NCBI GenBank assembly: GCA_947476185.1
Contig: CANJPX010000029.1
Coordinates: 1-39,637, forward strand
DNA: 39,637 bases
DNA from: Bacteroidota bacterium
GTDB lineage: Bacteria; Bacteroidota; Bacteroidia; 2-12-FULL-35-15
Direction of reading: 5' to 3'
The translations under genes and the position numbers were made by a program. Numbering within the stretch: position 1 is the first letter of the stretch; each line of letters starts with the position of its first letter. Shown piece after piece: positions 15,312-24,801 of the stretch. The notes below the pieces were generated by a model. The model had not been told where the DNA came from, did no database searches, and saw nothing but the letters and a program-made list of their open reading frames with translations.

Positions 15312-18300
15312 ATGAAAAAATTAAACCTCCAATTTCTTGTTTTGACCATTTTAAGTGGATTCTTTACAATGAATTTATCAGCGCAACTATTAGTTGACAA
15401 TACCTTATCTGCTGCACAGCTTGCGGCTCTTATCTCGGGCCCTGGTGTGCAAATTACCAATCCTGTAGTGCATTGCGGTCACGATGGATACGGGAAATAT
15501 AATGCATCAGGAACTAGTTTGAATATCAGCGAAGGGCTTTTACTTACAACGGGAACCATCTATAATGCTATTGGTCCGAACCTCGTTGGAAATAAAACAA
15601 CCTCTTTCTCCAGTTCTTCTTCTTATACTTTATTGGATAGTTATACAGGACGAAGCACAAAAGAATATTGTGAGTTTGAATTCGATATTGTTCCTCAAGG
15701 CGATACGTTAAAATTTGATTTTGTATTTGCTTCCGAAGAGTATGAAGAATGGGTTGGTTCTCAATATAATGATGTGTTTGGCTTTTTCATTAGTGGCCCT
15801 GGTATTACACCTGACCCAGGAGCAGGAGTTGCTCCATATCATAATATTGCATTGATACCCGGCACAACAACACCTGTAACAATTAACAATGTGAACCAAA
15901 GTTCGCATACAACTTATTACCAAAATAATAATGGAAGTATGACAGTGGAATATGATGGATATACCCGTGGATTAAAAGCTATTTCCAAAGTTACACCGTG
16001 CGCAACCTACCATTTAAAATTAGTAGTTGCCGATGTATCAGATAAACTTTGGGACTCTGGCGTGTTTATAGAAAAAATATCCAGCAACAACGTTGTATTA
16101 GTAAGTTCAACTGCAGGAGGAATTTCTAATATGGTTGAAGGTTGTAATAACGGCACCATTTCTTTTATCAGACCCATTGCAAGACCAACACCTTTAACAA
16201 TTCAATATTGGTTGGCAGGAACTGCAATAAATGGAACAGATTATCCGCTTATAGGTTCCTCACCAGATCCTACTATTCCCAAAACCATTACTATCGGGGC
16301 TTCCCAAACTACCGCTTATTTGCCCATAAACCCAATTCAAGATGGACTAAATGAAGGCTTAGAATATGTCACTGTATATTTGGGCAATCCATATTGCTCT
16401 TCTGTTATTATGGATAGTTTGCGCTTTTATATTCAAGATTCACTTTTCACGACTGTCACACCTGTTTCAGATTCTATTTGTTTGGGACAAAGTGTAAATA
16501 TTAGTACAACAGGTGGTGGCAGTGCATTTAACTGGTTACCTGCAACAGGACTAAACTTTACAAATATTCCAAACCCAATAGCTACACCTACTTCAACAAC
16601 AACATATACATTAACAACGACAGCGAGTACCTGCGTTAAAAATAAATGGTCGAAGATCTATGTTAGTAATATTGCTTTATCATTTACTTCAAACAATAGT
16701 TCCTGCTTCGGTTCAAATAATGGAAGTGCCATCGTTACTCCCACAAACGGATTTCCTCCTTATACGTATAGCTGGACAGGACCTTCAGGATTTACAGCTA
16801 CAACAGTTTCAATCAGTTCACTTGCTCCCGGTACTTATTCTGTAACAGTTACTGGCAGAAAAGGTTGCAGTAAAACAGGAACCGTAACAATTACTCAGCC
16901 TACAATTTTGGCCGCAGCTATTACTAGTCCGACTTATAATGGAGGATATAATATCGCCTGCAATGGCTCAAGTACAGGCGCAGCAACAGTTACTGCGAGC
17001 GGAGGGACACCCCCCTATTCTTATTTTTGGGCTCCAAGTGGTGGGACTTCAGCAACAGCAAGCGGTTTAAGTGCAGGAACTTATTCGGTTACTGTAACAG
17101 ATTCAAAAGGATGTACAAAAATTGTAAACATCACCTTAACGCAATCTCCTTTATTATCTGCAACATTAAGTTCACAAACCAATGTGCAATGTTATAACAA
17201 CAATACAGGATCGGCAAGTATAACAGCTGCAGGAGGAACACCATCATATACATACAGTTGGAATACTTCTCCAATTCAAACTTCGGCAACCGCTACCTCT
17301 TTAGCTTCCGGAACCTATACATGTACTGTAAAAGATGCGAACAATTGTTCTGCTATTGTTAATGTTACAATAACACAACCTTCATCAGCATTATCTGCCA
17401 CCATTACCTCACAAACAAATGTTCTGTGTCGTGGCAATGCGTCAGGAGCAGCTACTATAACTGCAAGTGGTGGGACAACAGGGTATACCTATTTATGGAC
17501 CCCTTCAGGCGGAACAGCGGCAACAGCATCAGGTTTAGCTGCTGGAAGCTATAACGTGACAGTCACCGATGCACACGGTTGCACAATTACAAATGCTGTT
17601 ACGATTTCACAACCAGCATCGAATGTGAGCGCCATGATCTCTTCTCAAACCAATGTACTTTGTTTTGGAAACAATACCGGATCGGCAACAATCAGCACTA
17701 GCGGTGGAACTCCGGGATATACATACAGTTGGTTACCTTCAGGAGGAACAGCAGCAACCGCTACAGGATTGACTGCAGGAACCTATACCTGTTCTGTTCA
17801 TGATAACAATAATTGCTCCTTTGCTGTAATAATAAATATTTCTCAACCAACAGCAGCATTATTAGTAAGCATACCAACTCATACCAATGTGCTTTGTTTT
17901 GGCAGCAATACTGGAATCGCTAATGCAACAGCCTCTGGCGGAACCTTGCCTTACAATTATTCCTGGACTCCATCAGGAGGAACTGCCGCAACAGCAACTG
18001 GATTATCAGCTGGAACTTATACTGTTACAGTGAGAGATGCAAATAATTGTACGAGCACTGCTTCTGTTTCAATTACACAACCTGCAACAGCTATCACAGC
18101 TTCATTAACAGGACAAACAAATGTTTTGTGTTTTGGTGCAAGTACCGGAATAGCAACTGTAACGGCCTCCGGAGGAACACCTCCATACAATTACTTCTGG
18201 ACGCCTATTGGCGGAACAGCTGCAACAGCTAGCAGTCTTCCTGCGGGAAACTACACCTGTACCATTCATGATGCTAACAACTGTACAAGTACTGTAAATA

Positions 18301-21300
18301 CAACCATTACACAACCTTTAACTGTTTTAGCTGCAAGTATCACTTCCAGTACAAATGTGCTATGTCGTGGAAATACAACAGGTTCAGCAACAGTTACTGC
18401 TACCGGAGGAAGCGGATCTTATCTTTACTCTTGGTCACCTTCCGGTGGAACAGGTTTTACGACAACAAGTATTTCAGCAGGTACTTATACTGTTACAGTA
18501 AACGATGCAAATGGTTGTACCACACCATCAACAGCTACCGTTACGATTACACAACCTGCTGCGATATTAAGTGCAACATCTACAAGCCCCACTTTCAATG
18601 GAAATAATATCTCCTGCAAAGGAGGAAATAATGGTTCAATTAACTTAACGCCTGCTGGCGGAACATCTCCTTATACTTTTGTTTGGACTGGCCCAGGTGC
18701 TTTCACAGCTACAACGGAGGATATCAGTAGTTTATATTACGGAACTTATTCTGTTACAGTTACCGACTCACATGGCTGTACGACTACTCTTAATAAAACT
18801 ATAACAGAACCAACACTTCTGGCGCTTAGCTCAACCGTTACGAATGCCACTTGTCCTTCATTTTTAAATGGAAGCATAAATTTAACTGTAAGTGGTGGCA
18901 CCGCTCCATATACTTTCGCATGGACGGGACCTTCTGCATTCACTGCTTCTACAGAAGATATCAGTGGTTTGGCTTCAGGAAGTTATAGCATTACCGTTAC
19001 CGATCTAAACGGATGCGTCAAAACAACTACTATTACTGTTACGCAACCAAGTAGCATTGTAATCAGTAATACAACTTCTTCCTTTACAGGAGGATTTCAA
19101 GTAAGTTGTTTCAATGGTAACAATGGAAGCATTAACATAACAGTTGTTGGAGGAACACCTTTCCCTGGCCCTGTTTATACTTATTCATGGACTGGTCCGG
19201 GTGCTTTCACAGCAACAACTCAAAATATTAGTGGACTTCTTGCGGGGACATATCAGGTAATTGTAACTGATATGGCCGGATGTACTGCAAATATAATAAT
19301 TACTCTTTCGCAACCTGCTACTGTTTCTTCAATACTAACACCGGTTATTGTTAATGGTGGTTATAATATTACCTGCAATGGTTCATCTAATGGAAGTGTG
19401 AATTTAGTCCCTGCAGGTGGAACCTCTCCATATAGCTATTCATGGACCGGACCGAGTGCCTTTACTTCTACTTTACAAAATATTTCAGGGTTAATTGCAG
19501 GAACATATACTGTTGTTGTAACAGATATTAATTCCTGTACCGGAACAAATACAATTACGTTGACAGAACCATTATTATTAAATGCTTCTGCAACCGCTCC
19601 AACTGTTGCCGGTGGATATAATATTACATGCAATGGAGCGTCTAACGGAAGTATAAATCTCTCTGTTTCCGGAGGAACAACAGGTTATAATTATTCTTGG
19701 ACAGGGCCGGGAGCATTTACTTCTGCTTCTCAAAATCCTTCATCGCTCGCAGCGGGAACATATTCTGTTACAGTAACCGATGCTAACGGATGCACTGCTA
19801 CAACAAATATCACATTGACACAACCTCCTATCTTAAGTAATACATTAAATAGCCCTACCGTTGCAGGAGGTTTTAACATTACTTGTAACGGAGCTTCCAA
19901 TGGAAGTATTAACAATTCTGTAACCGGTGGTGTTGCTTCATTTACCTATACATGGACAGGACCCGGAAGCTATTCAAATACAAATCAGAATATTTCAGCT
20001 CTTGGAGTTGGAACTTATTCTGTAATAGTTACTGATGCGAATGGATGTACAAGTAGTAGCAATATTACTTTAACGCAGCCAACAATTTTAAGCAGTTCGG
20101 CAACAAGTCCAACTTTTACAGGAGGAACCAACCTCAGTTGTAATGGAGATTCTACAGGCTCTATAAACCTTGAAGTCAATGGTGGAACTTTCAGCTACAC
20201 ATATTCTTGGAACGGTCCCGGTGCATATTCTTCAACATCACAAAATCCTAACGGACTTTTAGCAGGCAATTATAATGTAACTGTTACTGATGCAAATGGA
20301 TGTACCTCTACTTCTTCTGTTTTACTAACACAGCCTGCTTTATTAACAAGTTCTATAATGAGTCCTACCTATAATGGAGGCTACAACTTGACTTGTAATG
20401 GAAGTACTGATGGATCTATCAATCTTACTACAACTGGAGGAACTGCTGTTTACAGTTATGCATGGACGGGGCCTTCCGGATTTACATCCACAAATGAAGA
20501 CATTTCTTCACTTGCTGCAGGAACATATAATGTTATTGTAACAGATATTAACGGCTGTTCAACAAACAGTAATATTGTATTGACACAACCCGCTGTTTTT
20601 AGTGGCACATTGACTAGTAGCACCTATAATGGCGGTTATAATATTTCTTGTTTTGGCAATACAAATGGTACAGTTACGCTGACACTTGGTGGTGGAACAA
20701 CTCCATATACTTACAATTGGAACAATGGTGCTTTAACTCAAAATTTAAGCAGTGTTGGCGCAGGAACATATAATGTAATAGTAAATGATGCCAACAATTG
20801 TTCCTTTACTCAAAGTATTATATTAACGGAGCCGGATATATTGATCGCACAAGCGGCAAGTCCAACAGTTGTTGGAGGATTCAATATTAATTGTAATGGC
20901 AACAATAATGGAAGTATCGAACTAGGTGTTGGAGGTGGAACAGGTCCATATATTTTTGCATGGACAGGCCCCTCTTCATTCTCAGCATCTACAGAAGATA
21001 TTGCATCCTTAACTGCAGGAAGTTATTCCGTTTTGGTGACTGACAATAATGGATGTATCGCGAGCACCTCACTTTTATTGACCGAGCCGGATCCAATGAA
21101 CATTGCTTTAAGTAGCAACATTTTGAATGGTGGATATAACATTAGTTGCAATGGAAATAATAACGGAAATATAAATACCATTGTAACCGGAGGTACTCCA
21201 TTATATATGTATTCATGGACGGGTCCTTCCTCATTTTTAGCTAACACTGCAGCTATCAGTTCATTGATAGCTGGCAATTATTCACTAACTGTTTTAGATA

Positions 21301-23837
21301 CGAATGGATGTATTGCATCTTCTTCTATAACACTTACCGAACCTGCCATTTTAAATAGCATTGCAACAAATAGTATCTATACAGGTGGTTTTAATATCTC
21401 TTGTAATGGTTCAAATGACGGAAGTATCACCTTAACAACTTCAGGAGGAACCAGTCCTTTTGATTTCAATTGGACTGGACCTGCTGGATTTACAGCCTCC
21501 TCAGCGAACATCAGCGGATTAACTGTTGGTACTTATTCCCTCATTATAACTGATGCAAATGGTTGCAGTTTCTCACTTACTCAATCGCTAACCCAACCTT
21601 TATCTATGACCGATAGCCTCATACTTTCCAGTTTTATTGGTGGAAATAATATTTCCTGTTTCGGAGGAACGAACGGAAGTATCAACTTATCGATCGCGGG
21701 TGGTGCTCTCCCTTACAATCAAACATGGACAGGCCCTTCAGGCTATACCTCTACTGCATCAATTTTAACTGGATTGAATGCCGGAAATTATTCAGTCGTT
21801 ATTTCTGATGCTAATGGCTGTATAATCAACGACAATGCTACGCTTACTCAACCCACAATATTAAGCAATACCTTGAGTGCGCAAGTATATATAGGAGGTT
21901 TTAATATTAAATGCCGTGGCGACAGTAGTGGTGTGATTTATAATACTGTTATTGGAGGTACTCCGAATTATAGTTATTCATGGACGGGTCCGGGTACTTT
22001 TACATCAAACAGCATGGAACTCTACAGCGTTCCTGCAGGAACTTATAATTTAACAATTACTGATACCAACTCTTGTACAGCAAATTCCAGCTTTGCTTTA
22101 TCGGAAGCTCCTACAAACATGACCGGAACACTAGCACCGTCAATGTTCACAGGAGATTTCAATATCTCATGTAATGGAGGATCTAATGGTTCAATTGATC
22201 TAACTTACACAGGAGGAACACCTGGATATACTATTTGGTGGAGAGGTCCTGACAGTTATACAGATTCGATCGAAGATATCAGCGGATTATTTGCAGGTAA
22301 TTATGATCTGGTTGTTACTGATACAAACGGCTGTCAGTTAGTAATGGTAATTACTTTAACAGAACCCACCCAAGCAATCAAAGACAGTTTATTTGTGAGT
22401 GAATATGCTGGTTCTGTAAATGTATCGTGTGCAGGAAGCAGTAACGGAAGTATAGACCTTAGTCCAAGCGGTGGTACAATGGGGTATAATTATTCTTGGA
22501 GTGGCCCTGCCGGATATAGTTCTACATTACAAGATCTTGTTGGAATCTCTGCCGGATCGTATACATTGACTATTGCAGATACAAATGGTTGCAGCTTAAG
22601 TGACACCATATTACTTATCGAACCAAATGCCTTAAGTTCAAGTGCTCTTCTATCTAGCTACCAAGGAAATAATATAAGTTGTTTTGGTAACAACGATGGC
22701 TTTATAAATTTCAGCATTAATGGTGGAACAGCAGGCTTTACATATTTGTGGACAGGACCAGGTTCTTATTCTGCAAATAGTGAAGATATAAGCGGATTAA
22801 TAATTGGAACATATTCATTAACAGTTACCGACACAAATGGTTGTGTATTGGATACAAGTTATAGTCTCACACAACCAATTGTACTTTCCAGTGGTATCAC
22901 TACCACACCTTCTACTTGTGCCGCAATGAATGGTACAGCAAATTTAAGTATAGCTGGCGGTACTTTGCCTTACTCCACGTTATGGTCAAATGGAACTTCA
23001 CTTGAAGATCTTTACGGTATCACAGGAGGAACTTACACAGTTGTCATCATAGATGCAAATGGATGTACTTTAAATGACACAGCAACCATTGGACAGATCT
23101 CCTTAATGGCAATAAATTCAACTGTAAACAATGTACTCTGTTTTGGAAATACAGATGGATCTATCCAATTGGAGGTAACTAATGGAACACAGCCCTTCAC
23201 CTATTCATGGTCGAATGGAGAAACTACTTCTAATCTAACAAACATTTCTGCCGGAACCTATATCGTTACAGTGGGCGATGCATTTGGTTGCAGTGTAATT
23301 GACACGTTTACTGTAACTCAATCCACTCAACTTATTTTGGCATTCAACAGCAATTTATATTATGGTGGTTTTAACATAAGTTCCTATCAAGGTACTGATG
23401 GAAATATCGACTTAAGTGTAAGCGGAGGTTTTTCTCCTTATTCTTTCATATGGTCAAACAATAGTAATACAGAAGATCAATTGAATTTACCTGCAGGAGT
23501 ATATTCAGTAGTGGTTACCGATTCTGCTGGTTGTAGTAGTATCGGCAACATCACTTTAACAGAACCTTCATTCTTAGAATTGCCAACAGGTTTTTCACCT
23601 AACGGAGATGGAAAAAATGATTTGTTCGTGATACATGGTATTGAAGTATTTTCTAACAACGAATTAGAAATATTCAACAGATGGGGAAATAGTGTGAACC
23701 ATTTTACTGGATATAATAATACCTGGGATGGCCGATCAAACAGTGGCGAACTACTGCCTGCCGGAACATATTTTGTAATACTTCAAATCAATGGAAGCGA
23801 AAAAGTTTTTAAAGGATACGTGGATCTAAGAAGATAA
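15312..23837 (+). CDS. Giant SprB-repeat surface adhesin with T9SS C-terminal domain
   Basis: This 2841-residue protein is predicted to be exported by Sec and then by the type IX secretion system to the cell surface. A signal peptide (about 1-25, ending NLSAQ) is followed by a choice-of-anchor-L-type domain (about 26-260). A Calx-beta-like segment follows (about 265-380, with GTDY and NEGLEYVTVYL), then an Ig/PKD-like segment (about 385-455). I count 28 SprB-type repeats over about 458-2755. The gliding-motility-associated (CHU_C, type B) C-terminal domain starts near 2757 with LPTGFSPNGDGKNDLF and ends in VFKGYVDLRR. This matches SprB-like mobile adhesins of gliding Bacteroidota. The PorP/SprF gene 23 nt downstream is the usual export partner of type B substrates. 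Whether the cell glides cannot be told from this window. Confidence 0.95.
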   Translation: MKKLNLQFLVLTILSGFFTMNLSAQLLVDNTLSAAQLAALISGPGVQITNPVVHCGHDGYGKYNASGTSLNISEGLLLTTGTIYNAIGPNLVGNKTTSFSSSSSYTLLDSYTGRSTKEYCEFEFDIVPQGDTLKFDFVFASEEYEEWVGSQYNDVFGFFISGPGITPDPGAGVAPYHNIALIPGTTTPVTINNVNQSSHTTYYQNNNGSMTVEYDGYTRGLKAISKVTPCATYHLKLVVADVSDKLWDSGVFIEKISSNNVVLVSSTAGGISNMVEGCNNGTISFIRPIARPTPLTIQYWLAGTAINGTDYPLIGSSPDPTIPKTITIGASQTTAYLPINPIQDGLNEGLEYVTVYLGNPYCSSVIMDSLRFYIQDSLFTTVTPVSDSICLGQSVNISTTGGGSAFNWLPATGLNFTNIPNPIATPTSTTTYTLTTTASTCVKNKWSKIYVSNIALSFTSNNSSCFGSNNGSAIVTPTNGFPPYTYSWTGPSGFTATTVSISSLAPGTYSVTVTGRKGCSKTGTVTITQPTILAAAITSPTYNGGYNIACNGSSTGAATVTASGGTPPYSYFWAPSGGTSATASGLSAGTYSVTVTDSKGCTKIVNITLTQSPLLSATLSSQTNVQCYNNNTGSASITAAGGTPSYTYSWNTSPIQTSATATSLASGTYTCTVKDANNCSAIVNVTITQPSSALSATITSQTNVLCRGNASGAATITASGGTTGYTYLWTPSGGTAATASGLAAGSYNVTVTDAHGCTITNAVTISQPASNVSAMISSQTNVLCFGNNTGSATISTSGGTPGYTYSWLPSGGTAATATGLTAGTYTCSVHDNNNCSFAVIINISQPTAALLVSIPTHTNVLCFGSNTGIANATASGGTLPYNYSWTPSGGTAATATGLSAGTYTVTVRDANNCTSTASVSITQPATAITASLTGQTNVLCFGASTGIATVTASGGTPPYNYFWTPIGGTAATASSLPAGNYTCTIHDANNCTSTVNTTITQPLTVLAASITSSTNVLCRGNTTGSATVTATGGSGSYLYSWSPSGGTGFTTTSISAGTYTVTVNDANGCTTPSTATVTITQPAAILSATSTSPTFNGNNISCKGGNNGSINLTPAGGTSPYTFVWTGPGAFTATTEDISSLYYGTYSVTVTDSHGCTTTLNKTITEPTLLALSSTVTNATCPSFLNGSINLTVSGGTAPYTFAWTGPSAFTASTEDISGLASGSYSITVTDLNGCVKTTTITVTQPSSIVISNTTSSFTGGFQVSCFNGNNGSINITVVGGTPFPGPVYTYSWTGPGAFTATTQNISGLLAGTYQVIVTDMAGCTANIIITLSQPATVSSILTPVIVNGGYNITCNGSSNGSVNLVPAGGTSPYSYSWTGPSAFTSTLQNISGLIAGTYTVVVTDINSCTGTNTITLTEPLLLNASATAPTVAGGYNITCNGASNGSINLSVSGGTTGYNYSWTGPGAFTSASQNPSSLAAGTYSVTVTDANGCTATTNITLTQPPILSNTLNSPTVAGGFNITCNGASNGSINNSVTGGVASFTYTWTGPGSYSNTNQNISALGVGTYSVIVTDANGCTSSSNITLTQPTILSSSATSPTFTGGTNLSCNGDSTGSINLEVNGGTFSYTYSWNGPGAYSSTSQNPNGLLAGNYNVTVTDANGCTSTSSVLLTQPALLTSSIMSPTYNGGYNLTCNGSTDGSINLTTTGGTAVYSYAWTGPSGFTSTNEDISSLAAGTYNVIVTDINGCSTNSNIVLTQPAVFSGTLTSSTYNGGYNISCFGNTNGTVTLTLGGGTTPYTYNWNNGALTQNLSSVGAGTYNVIVNDANNCSFTQSIILTEPDILIAQAASPTVVGGFNINCNGNNNGSIELGVGGGTGPYIFAWTGPSSFSASTEDIASLTAGSYSVLVTDNNGCIASTSLLLTEPDPMNIALSSNILNGGYNISCNGNNNGNINTIVTGGTPLYMYSWTGPSSFLANTAAISSLIAGNYSLTVLDTNGCIASSSITLTEPAILNSIATNSIYTGGFNISCNGSNDGSITLTTSGGTSPFDFNWTGPAGFTASSANISGLTVGTYSLIITDANGCSFSLTQSLTQPLSMTDSLILSSFIGGNNISCFGGTNGSINLSIAGGALPYNQTWTGPSGYTSTASILTGLNAGNYSVVISDANGCIINDNATLTQPTILSNTLSAQVYIGGFNIKCRGDSSGVIYNTVIGGTPNYSYSWTGPGTFTSNSMELYSVPAGTYNLTITDTNSCTANSSFALSEAPTNMTGTLAPSMFTGDFNISCNGGSNGSIDLTYTGGTPGYTIWWRGPDSYTDSIEDISGLFAGNYDLVVTDTNGCQLVMVITLTEPTQAIKDSLFVSEYAGSVNVSCAGSSNGSIDLSPSGGTMGYNYSWSGPAGYSSTLQDLVGISAGSYTLTIADTNGCSLSDTILLIEPNALSSSALLSSYQGNNISCFGNNDGFINFSINGGTAGFTYLWTGPGSYSANSEDISGLIIGTYSLTVTDTNGCVLDTSYSLTQPIVLSSGITTTPSTCAAMNGTANLSIAGGTLPYSTLWSNGTSLEDLYGITGGTYTVVIIDANGCTLNDTATIGQISLMAINSTVNNVLCFGNTDGSIQLEVTNGTQPFTYSWSNGETTSNLTNISAGTYIVTVGDAFGCSVIDTFTVTQSTQLILAFNSNLYYGGFNISSYQGTDGNIDLSVSGGFSPYSFIWSNNSNTEDQLNLPAGVYSVVVTDSAGCSSIGNITLTEPSFLELPTGFSPNGDGKNDLFVIHGIEVFSNNELEIFNRWGNSVNHFTGYNNTWDGRSNSGELLPAGTYFVILQINGSEKVFKGYVDLRR
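16683..23577 (+). repeat. 28 tandem SprB repeats in three blocks
   Basis: Each unit is 73-88 residues with a pattern of C-x-G-x3-G near the start, GGT-x-x-Y-x-Y-x-W in the middle, AGTYxVxVTDxxGC, and IT-L-T-Q/EP at the end. Repeats 1-2 (16683-17168) come first. Repeats 3-8 (17169-18581, about 78 residues each) share TNVLC and PSGGTAATA. Repeats 9-25 (18582-22898, about 85 residues each) share WTGPG/S and mostly GG-x-N-I-x-C-N-G. Repeats 26-28 (22899-23577) are shorter, with WSNG. The repeats are diverged at DNA level, so this is not a recent simple expansion. Confidence 0.93.
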
Positions 23838-23860
23838 AAAAAATTAAAAATATTAAGATC

Positions 23861-24781
23861 ATGAAAAAATTTGCAAGCACGATTATATTGTTTTTTTTCC
23901 TGTCGCATTTAAATGCTCAGCAAGATGTGATGGTAAGTCAATATATGTTCAACGGAATATTATTAAATCCAGCCTACTCGGGTAGTCATAAATATTTTAG
24001 CTCATCCCTGCTTCATCGTGCACAATGGTTAAACTTTGAAGGGGCTCCACAAACATCCATACTTGCTATTGATGGTCCATTGAATAATCAAAAAATGGGT
24101 GTTGGACTCCTTGTTTCTCACGATATAATTGGTGTGACCAACCAAACTGACGTGTATGGAAATTATTCTTATTTTTTAAAATTAGGTCCTGGCAAATTAG
24201 GTTTTGGAATAAAAGCCGGCGTTTCTAATTATGTAGCAAATTTAGATCAGCTGGTTGTTTGGGACACAGATGATGCCTTGTTCATAGGAACTAAAAAAAG
24301 TGCTTTGCTGGCTAAATTCGGTTTCGGAGCCTATTATTTTACGGAAAGATGGTATGCTGGATTTTCTATTCCTTCGATGCTGGCGTACGACCCGGAACAT
24401 AATTTTAATCTCAGTTTAGAAAGTTCTTCTGATATCAGAAAACACGATTACCTAACAGCAGGTTATGTTTTTGACGCAAATGAAAAATTAAAAATCAAAC
24501 CATCATTTCTAATTAAATATCAAACAGCTGCACCTACAGAAGTGGATATTAATCTAACAGCCATGTATATCGAAACAATTTCTTTGGGAGTCTCCTATCG
24601 TACCAATGATGCAATTTCCATTATGGCGGAATACCAAGCCAACAAAAGATTTCGCGTTGGTTATGCGTATGATATAACCACAACAAAAATACGTCATTAT
24701 TCATCCGGCACCCACGAAATCATGCTTGGATACGACTTTGGTAAAGACATCATCAAAACAAAAACACCACGTTTCTTTTAA
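23861..24781 (+). CDS. PorP/SprF family type IX secretion membrane protein
   Basis: This 306-residue outer-membrane protein has a signal peptide (about 1-19, ending HLNAQ). It carries the family hallmark QDVMVSQYMFNGILLNPAYSGS right after cleavage. The rest alternates short hydrophobic strands and turns, as in a beta-barrel, with a repeated GLLVSHDIIG/GFGIKAGV pattern. SprF of Flavobacterium johnsoniae is needed for export of the SprB adhesin encoded next to it, and PorP is a T9SS component in Porphyromonas. The gene starts 23 nt after the giant adhesin gene, so this protein is probably its dedicated partner. Confidence 0.93.
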   Translation: MKKFASTIILFFFLSHLNAQQDVMVSQYMFNGILLNPAYSGSHKYFSSSLLHRAQWLNFEGAPQTSILAIDGPLNNQKMGVGLLVSHDIIGVTNQTDVYGNYSYFLKLGPGKLGFGIKAGVSNYVANLDQLVVWDTDDALFIGTKKSALLAKFGFGAYYFTERWYAGFSIPSMLAYDPEHNFNLSLESSSDIRKHDYLTAGYVFDANEKLKIKPSFLIKYQTAAPTEVDINLTAMYIETISLGVSYRTNDAISIMAEYQANKRFRVGYAYDITTTKIRHYSSGTHEIMLGYDFGKDIIKTKTPRFF

Positions 24782-24801
24782 TAATTACAATACAGAAAAT
24801 C

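Noticed and set aside
18047-18607. Overlapping ORFs within the SprB repeats on both strands
   Set aside because: They are shadows in alternative frames of a repetitive Ser/Thr/Gly-rich gene, with no independent evidence.
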